Shown piece by piece: positions 48,670-57,865 of a DNA stretch of 64,000 nucleotides. The stretch is from Streptococcus constellatus subsp. constellatus. Its GTDB lineage: Bacteria > Bacillota > Bacilli > Lactobacillales > Streptococcaceae. The notes below the pieces were generated by a model. It worked only from the letters and a program-made list of their open reading frames with translations, had not been told where the DNA came from and did no database searches. The position numbers were made by a program, and so were the translations under genes. The stretch lies in the NCBI RefSeq assembly GCF_023167545.1, contig NZ_AP014647.1, positions 372,001 through 436,000 of the forward strand, given 5' to 3'. The first letter of the stretch is position 1. Each line of letters opens with the position of its first letter.

Positions 48670-49518
48670 ATGTTGGAACACAAAATTGATTTTATGGTGA
48701 CGATTGAGGTACGTGAGGCAAATGCAAATGGCGATCCTTTATCTGGTAATATGCCAAGAACAGATGCTAAGGGCCATGGCTTGATTTCAGATGTGGCTAT
48801 TAAACGTAAAATTAGGAATCGTATGCAAGATTTTGGTTGTCCTACTTTTGTACAGGCAGGTGATCGCATTGAGGACGAGTTTCGCTCGCTTGAAAAACGT
48901 TTCTCTAATCAATTCACTTCAAAAGATTCAGATGCAGAAATTGAAGAAAAAGCTAATCAATTATGGATGGATGTGCGTTCCTTCGGTCAAGTATTTACTT
49001 ATCTTAAAAAGTCAATCGGTGTTCGTGGTCCAGTTTCGCTGAATATGGCTAAATCTTTGGAACCAATTGTGATTTCCAGTCTACAGATTACTAGAAGTAC
49101 CAACGGTATGGAAGCAAAAAATGAAAGCGGTCGTTCGTCAGACACTATGGGAACTAAGCATTTTGTTGATTATGGTGTCTATGTCATCAAAGGTTCGATT
49201 AATCCAAATTTTGCTGAAAAAACAGGATTTTCTGATGAAGATGCTGAGGTAATTAAGAAAGCACTTATCAGTCTGTTTGAGAACGATGCGTCATCCGCTC
49301 GTCCTGAAGGTTCTATGCGCGTGAGGGAAGTCTTCTGGTTTACTCATTCTAATAAGTTAGGAAATGTTTCCAGTGCGCGTGTTTTTGATTTGATTGAATT
49401 TGACAAAGAAAAACAGGATAAAGATAATTACGATGACTACAGCATTCATCTTAATCAAGAAAAATTAGCAGAATATCAAGCTAAAGGATTGAAAGTTGAT
49501 ATCTTAGAAGGACTGTAA
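48670..49518 (+). CDS. cas7c: Cas7c, Cascade backbone subunit (Csd2)
   Basis: 282 residues. It forms the backbone along the crRNA spacer. The N-terminal DFMVTIEVREANANGDPLSGNMPRTDAKGHGLISDVAIKRKIRNRMQ is the Csd2 signature, and GVRGPVSLNMAKSLEPI follows in the centre. Three bases separate it from cas8c and one base from cas4. It looks intact. Confidence 0.96.
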   Translation: MLEHKIDFMVTIEVREANANGDPLSGNMPRTDAKGHGLISDVAIKRKIRNRMQDFGCPTFVQAGDRIEDEFRSLEKRFSNQFTSKDSDAEIEEKANQLWMDVRSFGQVFTYLKKSIGVRGPVSLNMAKSLEPIVISSLQITRSTNGMEAKNESGRSSDTMGTKHFVDYGVYVIKGSINPNFAEKTGFSDEDAEVIKKALISLFENDASSARPEGSMRVREVFWFTHSNKLGNVSSARVFDLIEFDKEKQDKDNYDDYSIHLNQEKLAEYQAKGLKVDILEGL

Positions 49519-49519
49519 A

Positions 49520-50191
49520 ATGGTTTATGCTGAAAGTGACTATTTGATGTTATCTGGTATTCAGCATTTCCAATTTTGCAAGCGCCAATGGAGTTTGATT
49601 CATATTGAGCAGCAGTGGGCTGAAAACGAAGCGACAGCTCATGGGCAGATTTTGCATCAGAAGGCGGATAATCCTTATATTAAAGAAAAGCGAAAGGATG
49701 TCATTACCTCACGAGCCATGCATGTCTCATCAAAAGAGCTTGGTCTCTATGGGATATTGGATGTGGTTGAATTCCATAAGGATGAAAAAGGAGTTCCGCT
49801 AAAAGGAAAACGTGGCAAATGGCTTCCTGTCATTATTGAATATAAGCGTGGAAAACCTAAAAAGGATACTCGTGACATTGTTCAGCTGGTTGCTCAAACG
49901 ATTTGTCTTGAAGAAACTCTTGGATGCGAAATCGAGTATGGTTATCTTTACTATCATAGTGTAAATCAAAAGAAGCGAATAGAAATTACTTCTGATTTTC
50001 GAAAAGAAGTAGCCGAGTTGGCTTGCCAAATGCATGAATATTATGACAAAAAGCTTATTCCGAAAGCTGAATATTTTAAAAACTGTCAGTTATGCTCCTT
50101 AGTTGATATTTGCATGCCGCGTTTGAGCAAAAAGGCGCGCAATGTTGACAATTATATTTTCCAAGCACTAAAAAGTGAGGATAGCTTATGA
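49520..50191 (+). CDS. cas4: Cas4 exonuclease, spacer acquisition
   Basis: 223 residues. Cas4 trims prespacers and selects PAM-bearing ends with Cas1-Cas2. Fe-S cysteines are seen in QFCKRQW at the N-terminus and in CQLCSLVDICMPR at the C-terminus; the RecB-like nuclease site is in GILDVVEFHKD and PVIIEYKRGKPK (Asp, Glu-x-Lys). It overlaps cas1 by 4 bases. Confidence 0.95.
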   Translation: MVYAESDYLMLSGIQHFQFCKRQWSLIHIEQQWAENEATAHGQILHQKADNPYIKEKRKDVITSRAMHVSSKELGLYGILDVVEFHKDEKGVPLKGKRGKWLPVIIEYKRGKPKKDTRDIVQLVAQTICLEETLGCEIEYGYLYYHSVNQKKRIEITSDFRKEVAELACQMHEYYDKKLIPKAEYFKNCQLCSLVDICMPRLSKKARNVDNYIFQALKSEDSL

Positions 50192-51228
50192 AAAAGCTAC
50201 TTAATACTCTATATTTGAATACTCTATATTTGACTCAAGATAATTTTTATTTAACGCGTGAAAGAGACAACATCGTTATCAAGCAAGAAGGTAAAGTTAT
50301 CAGTCGTTTCCCGTATCGAATTATTGATGGCATTGTTTGTTTTTCTTATTTAGGAGCGTCTCCTTCTTTGATTGAACTATGTGCTGAAAATCAGATTAAT
50401 TTGTCCTTCCATACACCACAGGGACGCTTTTGCGGACGATTTGTTGGGCAAACAAATGGGAATGTTTTGCTAAGGAGACAGCACTATCGTTTGGCGGATG
50501 AAGAACAGTCTCTAGAATATGCAAAACGTTTTATTCTTGCTAAGATTTCAAATTCTAGAAAATATTTATTGCGTTTCAAGCGTGACCATCGGGATCGGAT
50601 CGATAGCCGTCTCTTTGAAGAAGTGAATACAGAATTGACGTGGGCCTTGGAACAGGTTCAAGCAGCTGAAGACAAGGATTCTCTTTTAGGAATTGAAGGT
50701 CAGGCAGCCAACCAATATTTTCGTGCCTTTAACAACCTCGTTTTAACTGATAAGGAAACATTTCAGTTCAACGGACGCACGCGACGGCCGCCTCAAGATT
50801 GTGTCAATGCTCTTTTGTCATTTGGCTATAGTTTGTTAACCTATGAATGTCAGTCTGCTTTGGAGGCTGTTGGACTAGACAGTTATGTTGGTTTTTATCA
50901 TACTGACAGGCCGGGTCGTGCAAGTTTAGCCTTGGATTTAGTGGAAGAATTTCGTTCTTATATTGTTGATAGATTTGTTTTTTCTCTGATAAATAAAGGG
51001 CAATTAAATAAAAAGCATTTTGACATCAAGGAAAATAGCAGTGTTATTTTAACTGAAAAGGGACGTGCTATCTTTATTGAAGCTTGGCAGAAGCGTAAGC
51101 ATACAGAAACTGAACATCCTTTCACTAAGGAAAAAGTCAAGCTGATGCTGTTGCCTTATGTCCAAGCTCAGCTATTGGCCAAAGCAATTCGTGGAGAATT
51201 AGAATCCTATCCGCCATTTTTAATCTAG
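50188..51228 (+). CDS. cas1: Cas1 integrase with a duplicated N-terminal segment
   Basis: 346 residues. It integrates new spacers together with Cas2. The metal site is visible as Glu in LLGIEGQAANQYF, His in VGFYHTDRPGRASLALDL and the following Asp. The N-terminus reads MKKLLNTLYLNTLYLTQ, because a 15-base unit (50203-50217) is repeated perfectly at 50218-50232; family members have a single NTLY unit followed by V/L-TQ. The extra five residues lie in the first beta strand, so the effect on activity is open. Confidence 0.93.
   Translation: MKKLLNTLYLNTLYLTQDNFYLTRERDNIVIKQEGKVISRFPYRIIDGIVCFSYLGASPSLIELCAENQINLSFHTPQGRFCGRFVGQTNGNVLLRRQHYRLADEEQSLEYAKRFILAKISNSRKYLLRFKRDHRDRIDSRLFEEVNTELTWALEQVQAAEDKDSLLGIEGQAANQYFRAFNNLVLTDKETFQFNGRTRRPPQDCVNALLSFGYSLLTYECQSALEAVGLDSYVGFYHTDRPGRASLALDLVEEFRSYIVDRFVFSLINKGQLNKKHFDIKENSSVILTEKGRAIFIEAWQKRKHTETEHPFTKEKVKLMLLPYVQAQLLAKAIRGELESYPPFLI
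50203..50232 (+). repeat. 15-bp perfect tandem duplication in cas1
   Basis: AATACTCTATATTTG occurs twice in a row, in frame, adding Asn-Thr-Leu-Tyr-Leu. It is likely a recent slippage event. Confidence 0.9.
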
Positions 51229-51238
51229 GAGTAAATTT

Positions 51239-51532
51239 ATGATGGTTTTAGTAACTTATGATGTCAATACGGAAACTTCCGCAGGCAGGAAACGTCTGAG
51301 GCATGTCGCAAAACTTTGTGTTGATTATGGTCAGCGTGTGCAAAATTCCGTTTTTGAATGCTCAGTAACTCCGGCTGAATTTGTAGAAATAAAAAATAAA
51401 CTGTTGACAATCATTGACCAAGAATCAGATAGTATACGATTTTACTTGCTTGGTAAAAATTGGCAAAATCGTGTAGAAACCCTTGGTCGAAATGACAGTT
51501 ATGACCCTGATGTCGGGATATTACTTTTATAA
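51239..51532 (+). CDS. cas2: Cas2, spacer acquisition scaffold
   Basis: 97 residues; the start is the ATG at 51239 or the next codon. The ferredoxin-like fold begins MVLVTYDVNTETSAGRKRLRHVAKLCVDYGQRVQNSVFEC, with the conserved Asp in TYDV. Cas2 dimers bridge two Cas1 dimers. GGAG precedes the ATG, and the leader of the array starts right after the stop. Confidence 0.96.
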   Translation: MMVLVTYDVNTETSAGRKRLRHVAKLCVDYGQRVQNSVFECSVTPAEFVEIKNKLLTIIDQESDSIRFYLLGKNWQNRVETLGRNDSYDPDVGILLL

Positions 51533-51679
51533 AAACTTGTGTGCGAACCTAGGTTGCACATCAAAACCTAGGACATTCGCGCATAAAAACAGAATGATAG
51601 TGGCAAAAATCCAGTTTTTATTAAATGAAATAGCTCAATAGATTCTTAGATATAGTCACAAACGGTGCAACCATGCGCT
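51533..51679 (+). promoter_or_regulatory. CRISPR leader
   Basis: 147 bases between cas2 and the first repeat. An imperfect dyad (GCGAACCTAGGTT ... AACCTAGGACATTCGC, about 51543-51583) contains CCTAGG twice. The leader should hold the array promoter and the integration signals. No gene is seen. Confidence 0.7.
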
Positions 51680-52966
51680 GTCGCACCCTTCGCGGGTGCG
51701 TGGATTGAAATAGGAACGGCCACTCGACGTTGGCCCATTTTGACTGTCGCACCCTTCGCGGGTGCGTGGATTGAAATGTTGCATAAAAGCTGTTATTACC
51801 TGTCAAATCCAGGTCGCACCCTTCGCGGGTGCGTGGATTGAAATATGGACGAAAATGGCGACAAGTTACTAGCTAAGAGTCGCACCCTTCGCGGGTGCGT
51901 GGATTGAAATTCTAGCAAATATAGCCCATGGCAGTCTGACTTTGTCGCACCCTTCGCGGGTGCGTGGATTGAAATCAAAATGCTTGTGAGTGCACCTTGC
52001 ATCAATTTGTCGCACCCTTCGCGGGTGCGTGGATTGAAATATCGATAAAACGTTTTTGCCAATCTTCCATTTTTGTCGCACCCTTCGCGGGTGCGTGGAT
52101 TGAAATACTCATGGATTGGGATAGCGACAACGTGATTACAGTCGCACCCTTCGCGGGTGCGTGGATTGAAATTACAAACAAAAATTAAAGAAAACAGTCT
52201 ACACAGTCGCACCCTTCGCGGGTGCGTGGATTGAAATAGACAAGAGGAGCCTTAAACAATGCGCATGATGTGTCGCACCCTTCGCGGGTGCGTGGATTGA
52301 AATATAAAGCTAGTGTGTACGATGTGATTGAGTTATTGTCGCACCCTTCGCGGGTGCGTGGATTGAAATTTCGACATTTAATCACTCCCCGTAAATAGCA
52401 ACAGTCGCACCCTTCGCGGGTGCGTGGATTGAAATAGACCTGTATAGCTCGTTTGAAATGATGTATTTCGTCGCACCCTTCGCGGGTGCGTGGATTGAAA
52501 TTATTTCCAAACTCTGTTATTTTACTAAAAAATGTGTCGCACCTTTCGCGGGTGCGTGGATTGAAATAATAAAAGTTTTGGAAAAACTATCTTTAAATTT
52601 AGTCGCACCCTTCGCGGGTGCGTGGATTGAAATATCTTGATTGGATATTAAATTTAAAGACCGATTTGTCGCACCCTTCGCGGGTGCGTGGATTGAAATA
52701 TTAAAAATATCTATTTTTTGTAACGTTGGATTTTTGTCGCACCCTTCGCGGGTGCGTGGATTGAAATAAAATTTGCGAAAATGCTTGCCTTTATCGGCGA
52801 AGGTCGCACCCTTCGCGGGTGCGTGGATTGAAATTGAAATAATAAAATAAATATCTTGTTTTTTCAAAGGTCGCACCCTTCGCGGGTGCGTGGATTGAAA
52901 TCGGATCGCCTAGCTCATAAACTCCCGCTGCTGAGTCGCACCCTTCGCGGGTGCGTAAATTAATAT
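51680..52966 (+). CRISPR. Type I-C CRISPR array, 20 repeats and 19 spacers
   Basis: The 32-base repeat begins GTCGCACCC, ends GTGGATTGAAAT, and folds into a 7-pair stem with a TTCGC loop. Spacers are 33-36 bases, mostly 34. Repeat 14 (52536-52567) has one C-to-T change that keeps a G-U pair. Repeat 20 (52935-52966) is degenerate at its 3' end (GTAAATTAATAT), marking the leader-distal end. Transcription runs from the leader next to cas2. All spacers look different from one another. Confidence 0.98.
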
Positions 52967-52974
52967 ACACCTAA

Positions 52975-53154
52975 ACTCTTGTTTGCTTTCAAAAACATGC
53001 TAAATTTTTCCGAGATATCTTGGCTTTGGATGATGCCAAAATTTTGCAGAAATGTCTCGAGTTTTTGACTGCATTTTGCGAAACTCTCTTACTTGATGGA
53101 GAAAATGACCTGTCTAGTGAGGAACTGTACCAAAAATTAGGTTTGGATAAATAG
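52975..53154 (+). pseudogene. C-terminal remnant of an unknown gene after the array
   Basis: A frame of about 59 codons ends in TAG and reads ...FRDILALDDAKILQKC... to ...SSEELYQKLGLDK. It has normal protein composition but no start; a stop codon lies just upstream next to the last repeat. It looks like the 3' end of a gene cut by the arrival of the CRISPR-Cas locus. The family is not recognised. Confidence 0.5.
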
Positions 53155-53359
53155 CGGAGTAAACTAACATCTGAGGACAGAAAGGTTCCAACTATACATA
53201 TCTGAAGTAGAGTACCTGAAATAATAAAGTTCCCTATATTTCCAACAAATAAGTCAACATTACTTCAACAAAAAAACAGCTCAATAGTAAAGCTGTTTTT
53301 TTTACCTATTTGAAAGTTTAAAATTGTGATTGGTCTTGTATTTACGGATGATTAGACGT
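53155..53359. terminator. Gap with a bidirectional terminator of cysK
   Basis: AAAACAGCT / AGCTGTTTT arms (about 53271-53303) with T-runs on both sides lie past the cysK stop. The rest of the gap shows nothing recognisable. Confidence 0.6.
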
Positions 53360-54289
53360 TTAAACTTCAACATTATAAAGATCTGTTGATAAATAGCGTT
53401 CGCCATTATCTGGAGCAAGAGCTAGAATTTTTTTACCTGTTCCTAGTTTTTTGGCTACTTCAAGTGCAGCATAAATAGCTGCAGCAGAAGAAATACCTAC
53501 CAGAAAACCTTCTTGTCCACCGATACGACGTCCAAGTTCAAGTGCTTGATTAGAAGTAACGCGAACAATACTGTCGTAAGCTTGAGTGTCTAGTGTTTCT
53601 GGGATAAAACCAGCAGAAATACCCTGAATCTTGTGAGGCCCAGGCTCCTCACCGGACAGGATAGCGGACTCATCGGCTTCAACTGCATAAACTTGTATAT
53701 CTGGATTGACTTTTTTGAGAGCATGAGAAACACCAGAAATGGTACCACCTGTGCCAACTCCTCCGACAAAGGCATCCAAACCTTTCTTACCGAAAGCAGC
53801 AATAATTTCTGCTCCTGTTATTTTTTCGTGTATTTCTGGATTAGCTGGGTTGTTAAACTGAAGTGGTAGCCAGCCGTTTCGTTCTTTAGCAATTTCTTCA
53901 GCTTTGGCAATCGCTCCCTGCATTCCTTCGCTTCCGGGAGTTAATACTAATTCTGCACCATAAGCTTGGATAATTTTGCGACGTTCAACACTCATAGTTT
54001 CTGGCATGACAATAACAACCTTATAACCTTTTGCAGCACCAACCCAAGACAAACCAATTCCGGTATTTCCACTGGTTGCTTCGACAATGGTTGCACCTGG
54101 TTGAATCAAGCCCTCTTGCTCAGCAGTCTCAATCATGCTGAGAGCAATGCGGTCTTTGACAGATGAGCCTGGATTAAAAGCTTCTAATTTGACATAGACA
54201 TCAGCAGCACCTTCTGGAACAAGTCTGTTTAATTTCACGATAGGAGTATTTCCAATGAGTTCTGTAATGTTACGATAAATTTTTGCCAT
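53360..54289 (-). CDS. cysK: Cysteine synthase A (O-acetylserine sulfhydrylase)
   Basis: The start is the ATG of [23 protein letters not shown], with GAGG upstream; 309 residues. The PLP lysine is in [16 protein letters not shown], the substrate loop is [11 protein letters not shown] and the phosphate-binding loop [11 protein letters not shown]. It makes cysteine from O-acetylserine and sulfide. In-frame codons upstream of the ATG lie in the promoter and are not translated. yigZ is the neighbour, as in other streptococci. Confidence 0.96.
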   Translation of the reverse strand: MAKIYRNITELIGNTPIVKLNRLVPEGAADVYVKLEAFNPGSSVKDRIALSMIETAEQEGLIQPGATIVEATSGNTGIGLSWVGAAKGYKVVIVMPETMSVERRKIIQAYGAELVLTPGSEGMQGAIAKAEEIAKERNGWLPLQFNNPANPEIHEKITGAEIIAAFGKKGLDAFVGGVGTGGTISGVSHALKKVNPDIQVYAVEADESAILSGEEPGPHKIQGISAGFIPETLDTQAYDSIVRVTSNQALELGRRIGGQEGFLVGISSAAAIYAALEVAKKLGTGKKILALAPDNGERYLSTDLYNVEV

Positions 54290-54354
54290 AAAATAATACC
54301 TCAATTCTGTTGATAGCATCAGTATAAAACGAAAAGAAGTCTTTGTAAAATATA

Positions 54355-54383
54355 AAAAAACTATCAAGGTGATAGCTTTTTTT
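54355..54383 (-). terminator. Terminator after yigZ
   Basis: On the minus strand, AGCTATC-ACCTT-GATAGTT followed by TTTTTT, directly past the yigZ stop and before cysK. Confidence 0.7.
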
Positions 54384-54388
54384 AATAT

Positions 54389-55024
54389 TTAGGATAAAGA
54401 AATGGGAACTTCAACTTTCCGCAATCCCTGGTCAGTAATGTCGATTTTTCCATTAAACAACTCAATCAACTCCTCTATAACGCTGTCCTTATCATCTTTA
54501 TCAACAAAAATGGTCGTTTGGACTTGTTCTGTAAAGGATGTATCTTGTTCTTGTAAATGGTTAGCTTTAAGAAAATTGGGTAATTCTTGATATTGACTGT
54601 AAGAGAGAGCGATCCTCAGTCCAAGTTGTTCTTTTATATGGACGATCCCGATTTCTTTGATAGCTAAAGCAACGTTGCTGCTATACGCCCGAATAAGACC
54701 TCCTGCCCCTAGCTTGATACCACCAAAATAGCGTGTCACGACAGCACAGACATTAGTTAGTTGATGATTTTCTAAAACGCCTAACATAGGTACACCAGCA
54801 GTCCCACTTGGTTCTCCATCATCACTACTTCGCTTCATTTCACTCCGCTCTCCTAATATAAAGGCAGAGCAGTTATGAGTAGCTTTGTAGTGTTCTTTTT
54901 TGACAGCCTGAATAAAATTTCGTGCTTCGTTCTCTGTTGTTACACGCTTGATGTGACAAATAAAGCGCGATTTTTTGATTTCTTCTTGGACTTGTCCGTC
55001 CTCTTTGATTGTTCTAAACTCCAT
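54389..55024 (-). CDS. YigZ/IMPACT-family protein
   Basis: 211 residues. The N-terminal UPF0029/Impact domain contains the signature SDDGEPSGTAGVPMLGVL and VVTRYFGGIKLGAGGLIRAY; the C-terminal DUF1949 has a ferredoxin-like fold. Homologues are thought to bind RNA or ribosomes, but the role in bacteria is unknown. It is divergent from comFA, an order conserved in streptococci. Confidence 0.92.
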   Translation of the reverse strand: MEFRTIKEDGQVQEEIKKSRFICHIKRVTTENEARNFIQAVKKEHYKATHNCSAFILGERSEMKRSSDDGEPSGTAGVPMLGVLENHQLTNVCAVVTRYFGGIKLGAGGLIRAYSSNVALAIKEIGIVHIKEQLGLRIALSYSQYQELPNFLKANHLQEQDTSFTEQVQTTIFVDKDDKDSVIEELIELFNGKIDITDQGLRKVEVPISLS

Positions 55025-55065
55025 ATCTTCATTTTACAAAAAAACTTGTATTTTGCCAAAGTTTT

Positions 55066-55080
55066 TTCGAATAAATAGAT
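55066..55080 (+). promoter_or_regulatory. ComX cin-box of comFA
   Basis: TTCGAATA (55066-55073) resembles the late-competence box TACGAATA and ends 7 bases before the ATG. Transcription would begin at or next to the start codon; no ribosome site is seen. Confidence 0.7.
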
Positions 55081-56382
55081 ATGATAGAATTACAAGATTG
55101 CTTAGGTCGTATGTTTACAAAAGCACAACTACCAGCAGAATTGCAATTATATGCGCAAACTTTACCAGCAATGAAAGAAGAAAAAGGGAAATTATGTTGC
55201 AATCGCTGTGGGCAAGCAGTTGATAAAGAAAGACACCAACTGCCAATAGGTGCTTACTACTGTAGATCCTGCTTGATCTTAGGAAGGGTCAGAAGTGATG
55301 AAGAACTCTATTATTTTCCACAGGAAGAGTTTCCTAAAGCGGATGTCTTAAAATGGCAAGGAACGTTAACAGAATTTCAAGCCAAGGTTTCTCAAAGACT
55401 TGTGGAGGCAGTTGCCAAGCGAAAAGATAGCTTGGTCCATGCAGTCACGGGAGCTGGAAAAACAGAAATGATCTATCAGGTGGTAGCACAAGTTATTGAT
55501 CAAGGCGGGGCCGTCTGCTTGGCTAGCCCACGAATTGATGTCTGTTTAGAACTTTATCGTAGACTGAAAATAGATTTTGCTTGTGATATTTCACTCCTGC
55601 ATGGCGAATCAGAAGCGTATTTTCGCAGTCCTCTCGTAATTGCCACAACGCATCAGCTTCTCAAATTTTACCGAGCATTTGATCTGCTCATCGTTGACGA
55701 AGTGGATGCCTTTCCTTATGTAGACAATCCAATGCTTTATCATGCGGTTCATCAAGCAGTCAAAGAACAAGGCACGAAAATTTTCTTGACAGCAACCTCC
55801 ACAGATGAGCTGGACAAAAGAGTTAGCAAGGGAGAGTTGAGCCGCTTAAGTCTCCCTAGACGTTTTCATGGTAACCCTTTAATTGTTCCTCAAAAAGTTT
55901 GGTTGGAAAATTTTCAAAAATACTTGAATCAAAAAAAGCTAGTTCCTAAGTTGGAACAATTTGTTAAAAAGCAAAGAAAAACAGGTTTTCCTCTTCTCAT
56001 TTTTGCTTCTGAGATTAAAAGAGGACAAGAATTTGCAGAGGTTCTCCAAAACAATTTCCCTAATGAAAAAGTTGGCTTTGTTGCTTCGACGACTGAAAAT
56101 CGACTAGATATTGTAGAGAAATTTCGTCAAAAGGATATCACAATTTTAGTAACAACGACGATTCTAGAACGTGGTGTAACTTTTCCTTGTGTAGATGTTT
56201 TTGTGGTGGAGGCTAACCATTGTCTGTTTAGTCGCAGTGCTTTGGTACAAATTGCTGGTCGTGTTGGTCGTAGTATGGAGCGACCAACAGGCGAGTTAAT
56301 CTTTTTTCATGATGGTACAACTATGGCGATAGAAAAAGCTATTAAAGAAATTCGGGAGATGAATCAGGAGGCTGGTTTATGA
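55081..56382 (+). CDS. comFA: Competence helicase ComFA
   Basis: 433 residues. ComFA is the DEAD-box ATPase that helps pull single-stranded DNA into the cell during transformation. A zinc finger (CCNRCGQ...YYCRSC) is followed by AVTGAGKTEMIYQV (Walker A), LLIVDEVDAFPY (motif II), FLTATST (motif III) and TTTILERGVTFP...QIAGRVGRSMERPTG (motifs V and VI). It overlaps comFC by 4 bases and is preceded by a cin-box. Confidence 0.96.
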   Translation: MIELQDCLGRMFTKAQLPAELQLYAQTLPAMKEEKGKLCCNRCGQAVDKERHQLPIGAYYCRSCLILGRVRSDEELYYFPQEEFPKADVLKWQGTLTEFQAKVSQRLVEAVAKRKDSLVHAVTGAGKTEMIYQVVAQVIDQGGAVCLASPRIDVCLELYRRLKIDFACDISLLHGESEAYFRSPLVIATTHQLLKFYRAFDLLIVDEVDAFPYVDNPMLYHAVHQAVKEQGTKIFLTATSTDELDKRVSKGELSRLSLPRRFHGNPLIVPQKVWLENFQKYLNQKKLVPKLEQFVKKQRKTGFPLLIFASEIKRGQEFAEVLQNNFPNEKVGFVASTTENRLDIVEKFRQKDITILVTTTILERGVTFPCVDVFVVEANHCLFSRSALVQIAGRVGRSMERPTGELIFFHDGTTMAIEKAIKEIREMNQEAGL

Positions 56383-57044
56383 ATAACTGTCTGTTATGTG
56401 AAAGTCTACTTGATGAAAAGCTAACATTTTGTGATTTGCTGACTTTGAAGAAGCCCAAAGCAAAAGCTTGTGATGCTTGTTTTGAAAAATTCCAGCGTAT
56501 TTCAGCGCAACATTGCCCTAAGTGCTATCGTGACGGAATAGATGAAATCTGCATAGACTGTGATGTGTGGACAAAGAAAGGAAAAGAAGTTTGCCATAAG
56601 AGTTGTTTTGTCTATAATGAAGCTATGAAAAACTTCTTTAGTCAATATAAATTTCAAGGAGATTATGCTCTTTCTTCTGTATTTACTGAAGTTTTGCATC
56701 AAGAATTAAAAAATTATAGCGATTATACGCTCGTGCCAATTCCTGTGAGTGTAGAAAAGTATCAAGCAAGAGGGTTTAATCAAGTAACAGCTTTTCTTGA
56801 GGGTACAAAGTTGCAATTTAAGGAAATTTTAGAAAAATATGATACAATTGCTCAATCAAGCAAGATGAGAGAGGAGCGATTGCAGAGCCAGCAGTGCTTT
56901 AAAGTAAAAGACAAGGTTACACTTCCAGCAAAAATTCTTTTGATAGATGATATTTATACCACAGGAGCAACCTTACAACTTGCCAAAGATATTTTAGTGG
57001 AAGCGGGTGTGAAAGAAATTTTGACATTTTCATTAGCAAGATAA
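56379..57044 (+). CDS. comFC: Competence protein ComFC
   Basis: 221 residues. An N-terminal zinc-binding region with CxxC pairs (CLLCE, CDACFEKF, CPKCYRDGIDEICIDC) is joined to a phosphoribosyltransferase-like domain with LLIDDIYTTGATLQLA. It works with ComFA in DNA uptake. It is the second gene of the late-competence comF operon. Confidence 0.95.
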   Translation: MNNCLLCESLLDEKLTFCDLLTLKKPKAKACDACFEKFQRISAQHCPKCYRDGIDEICIDCDVWTKKGKEVCHKSCFVYNEAMKNFFSQYKFQGDYALSSVFTEVLHQELKNYSDYTLVPIPVSVEKYQARGFNQVTAFLEGTKLQFKEILEKYDTIAQSSKMREERLQSQQCFKVKDKVTLPAKILLIDDIYTTGATLQLAKDILVEAGVKEILTFSLAR

Positions 57045-57065
57045 CAAAAAATTTGCAAAAAAAAA

Positions 57066-57081
57066 ATGAAAGCGTTATAAT
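57066..57081 (+). promoter_or_regulatory. hpf promoter -10 with a cre-like site
   Basis: ATGAAAGCGTTATAAT fits the CcpA cre pattern except at one position, and its last six bases are the TATAAT of the hpf promoter. Repression by CcpA would block the -10 box. This is inferred from the match. Confidence 0.5.
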
Positions 57082-57122
57082 GAAGTAAAGAAAAACAAAA
57101 TGCTTAGAAAGAAGGTACTTAT

Positions 57123-57665
57123 ATGATTAAATATAGTATCCGTGGTGAAAATCTAGAAGTAACAGAAGCGCTTCGTGATTACGTAGTTTCTAAACTTGAA
57201 AAAATCGAGAAATATTTCCAAGCTGATCAAGAATTGGATGCTCGTGTAAACTTGAAAGTATATCGTGAAAAGACAGCTAAGGTTGAAGTAACCATCCCAC
57301 TTGGCTCTATCACTCTTCGTGCAGAAGATGTTTCCCAAGATATGTATGGTTCTATTGATTTGGTGACAGATAAAATTGAACGTCAAATTCGTAAAAATAA
57401 AACAAAAATTGAACGTAAAAACCGTAATAAAAAATCAACTAGTCAGTTATTTACAGATGCTGTTATTGAAGAAGTAGAAGCTGCACCTGCAAAAGTGGTA
57501 CGTTCAAAACAAATCGACTTAAAACCAATGGATTTAGAAGAAGCTCTTCTTCAAATGGATTTATTGGGACATGATTTCTTCATCTATACTGATGTAGAAG
57601 ACAACACAACCAATGTTCTCTATCGTCGTGAAGATGGTGACGTTGGCTTGCTTGAAGTGAGATAA
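57123..57665 (+). CDS. hpf: Ribosome hibernation promoting factor, long form
   Basis: 180 residues. The N-terminal HPF/RaiA domain (about 1-100; MIKYSIRGENLEVTEALRDYVVSKLEKIEKYF) binds in the mRNA channel of the 30S subunit. The C-terminal dimerisation domain (about 122-180; KQIDLKPMDLEEALLQMDLLGHDFFIYTD) joins two ribosomes into 100S particles. It has its own promoter, GAAGGTAC ribosome site and terminator. The place after comFC is standard in streptococci. Confidence 0.96.
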   Translation: MIKYSIRGENLEVTEALRDYVVSKLEKIEKYFQADQELDARVNLKVYREKTAKVEVTIPLGSITLRAEDVSQDMYGSIDLVTDKIERQIRKNKTKIERKNRNKKSTSQLFTDAVIEEVEAAPAKVVRSKQIDLKPMDLEEALLQMDLLGHDFFIYTDVEDNTTNVLYRREDGDVGLLEVR

Positions 57666-57669
57666 TCAA

Positions 57670-57705
57670 TCGGTCCTCTGATTTATATCAGGGGATTTTT
57701 GTTTG
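57670..57705 (+). terminator. Terminator after hpf
   Basis: CCTCTGA-TTTATA-TCAGGGG stem followed by ATTTTTG. Confidence 0.7.
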
Positions 57706-57846
57706 GTTTGCAATTATCTTGAATTAATTGCAAAAAAACTGTATTGAGAAATCATCATATTTGAGCTGCATTCCAAAAGTAGGACAGAAAAAACAATTGA
57801 TTTACAGCTATCACAGAAGAAAAACTGATACATTCTTTAGAGATTT

Positions 57847-57865
57847 TGTTATAATATTCTTTATG
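57847..57865 (+). promoter_or_regulatory. Extended -10 promoter ending at the rsmD start codon
   Basis: TGT-TATAAT (TATAAT at 57850-57855) is only 7 bases from the ATG at 57863. No ribosome site lies between, so the mRNA should be leaderless. Confidence 0.6.

Noticed and set aside
51621..52876. Several open frames over the CRISPR array on both strands
   Set aside because: They are made from the repeat (the motifs VAPFAGAWIEI and STHPRRVRQ recur) and have no ribosome sites.
53360..54367. cysK with 26 extra N-terminal residues
   Set aside because: The extension lies in promoter sequence; [13 protein letters not shown] is the normal start and has a GAGG site.
57728..57862. rsmD with 45 extra N-terminal residues
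   Set aside because: The extension contains the TGT-TATAAT promoter and lacks family similarity.
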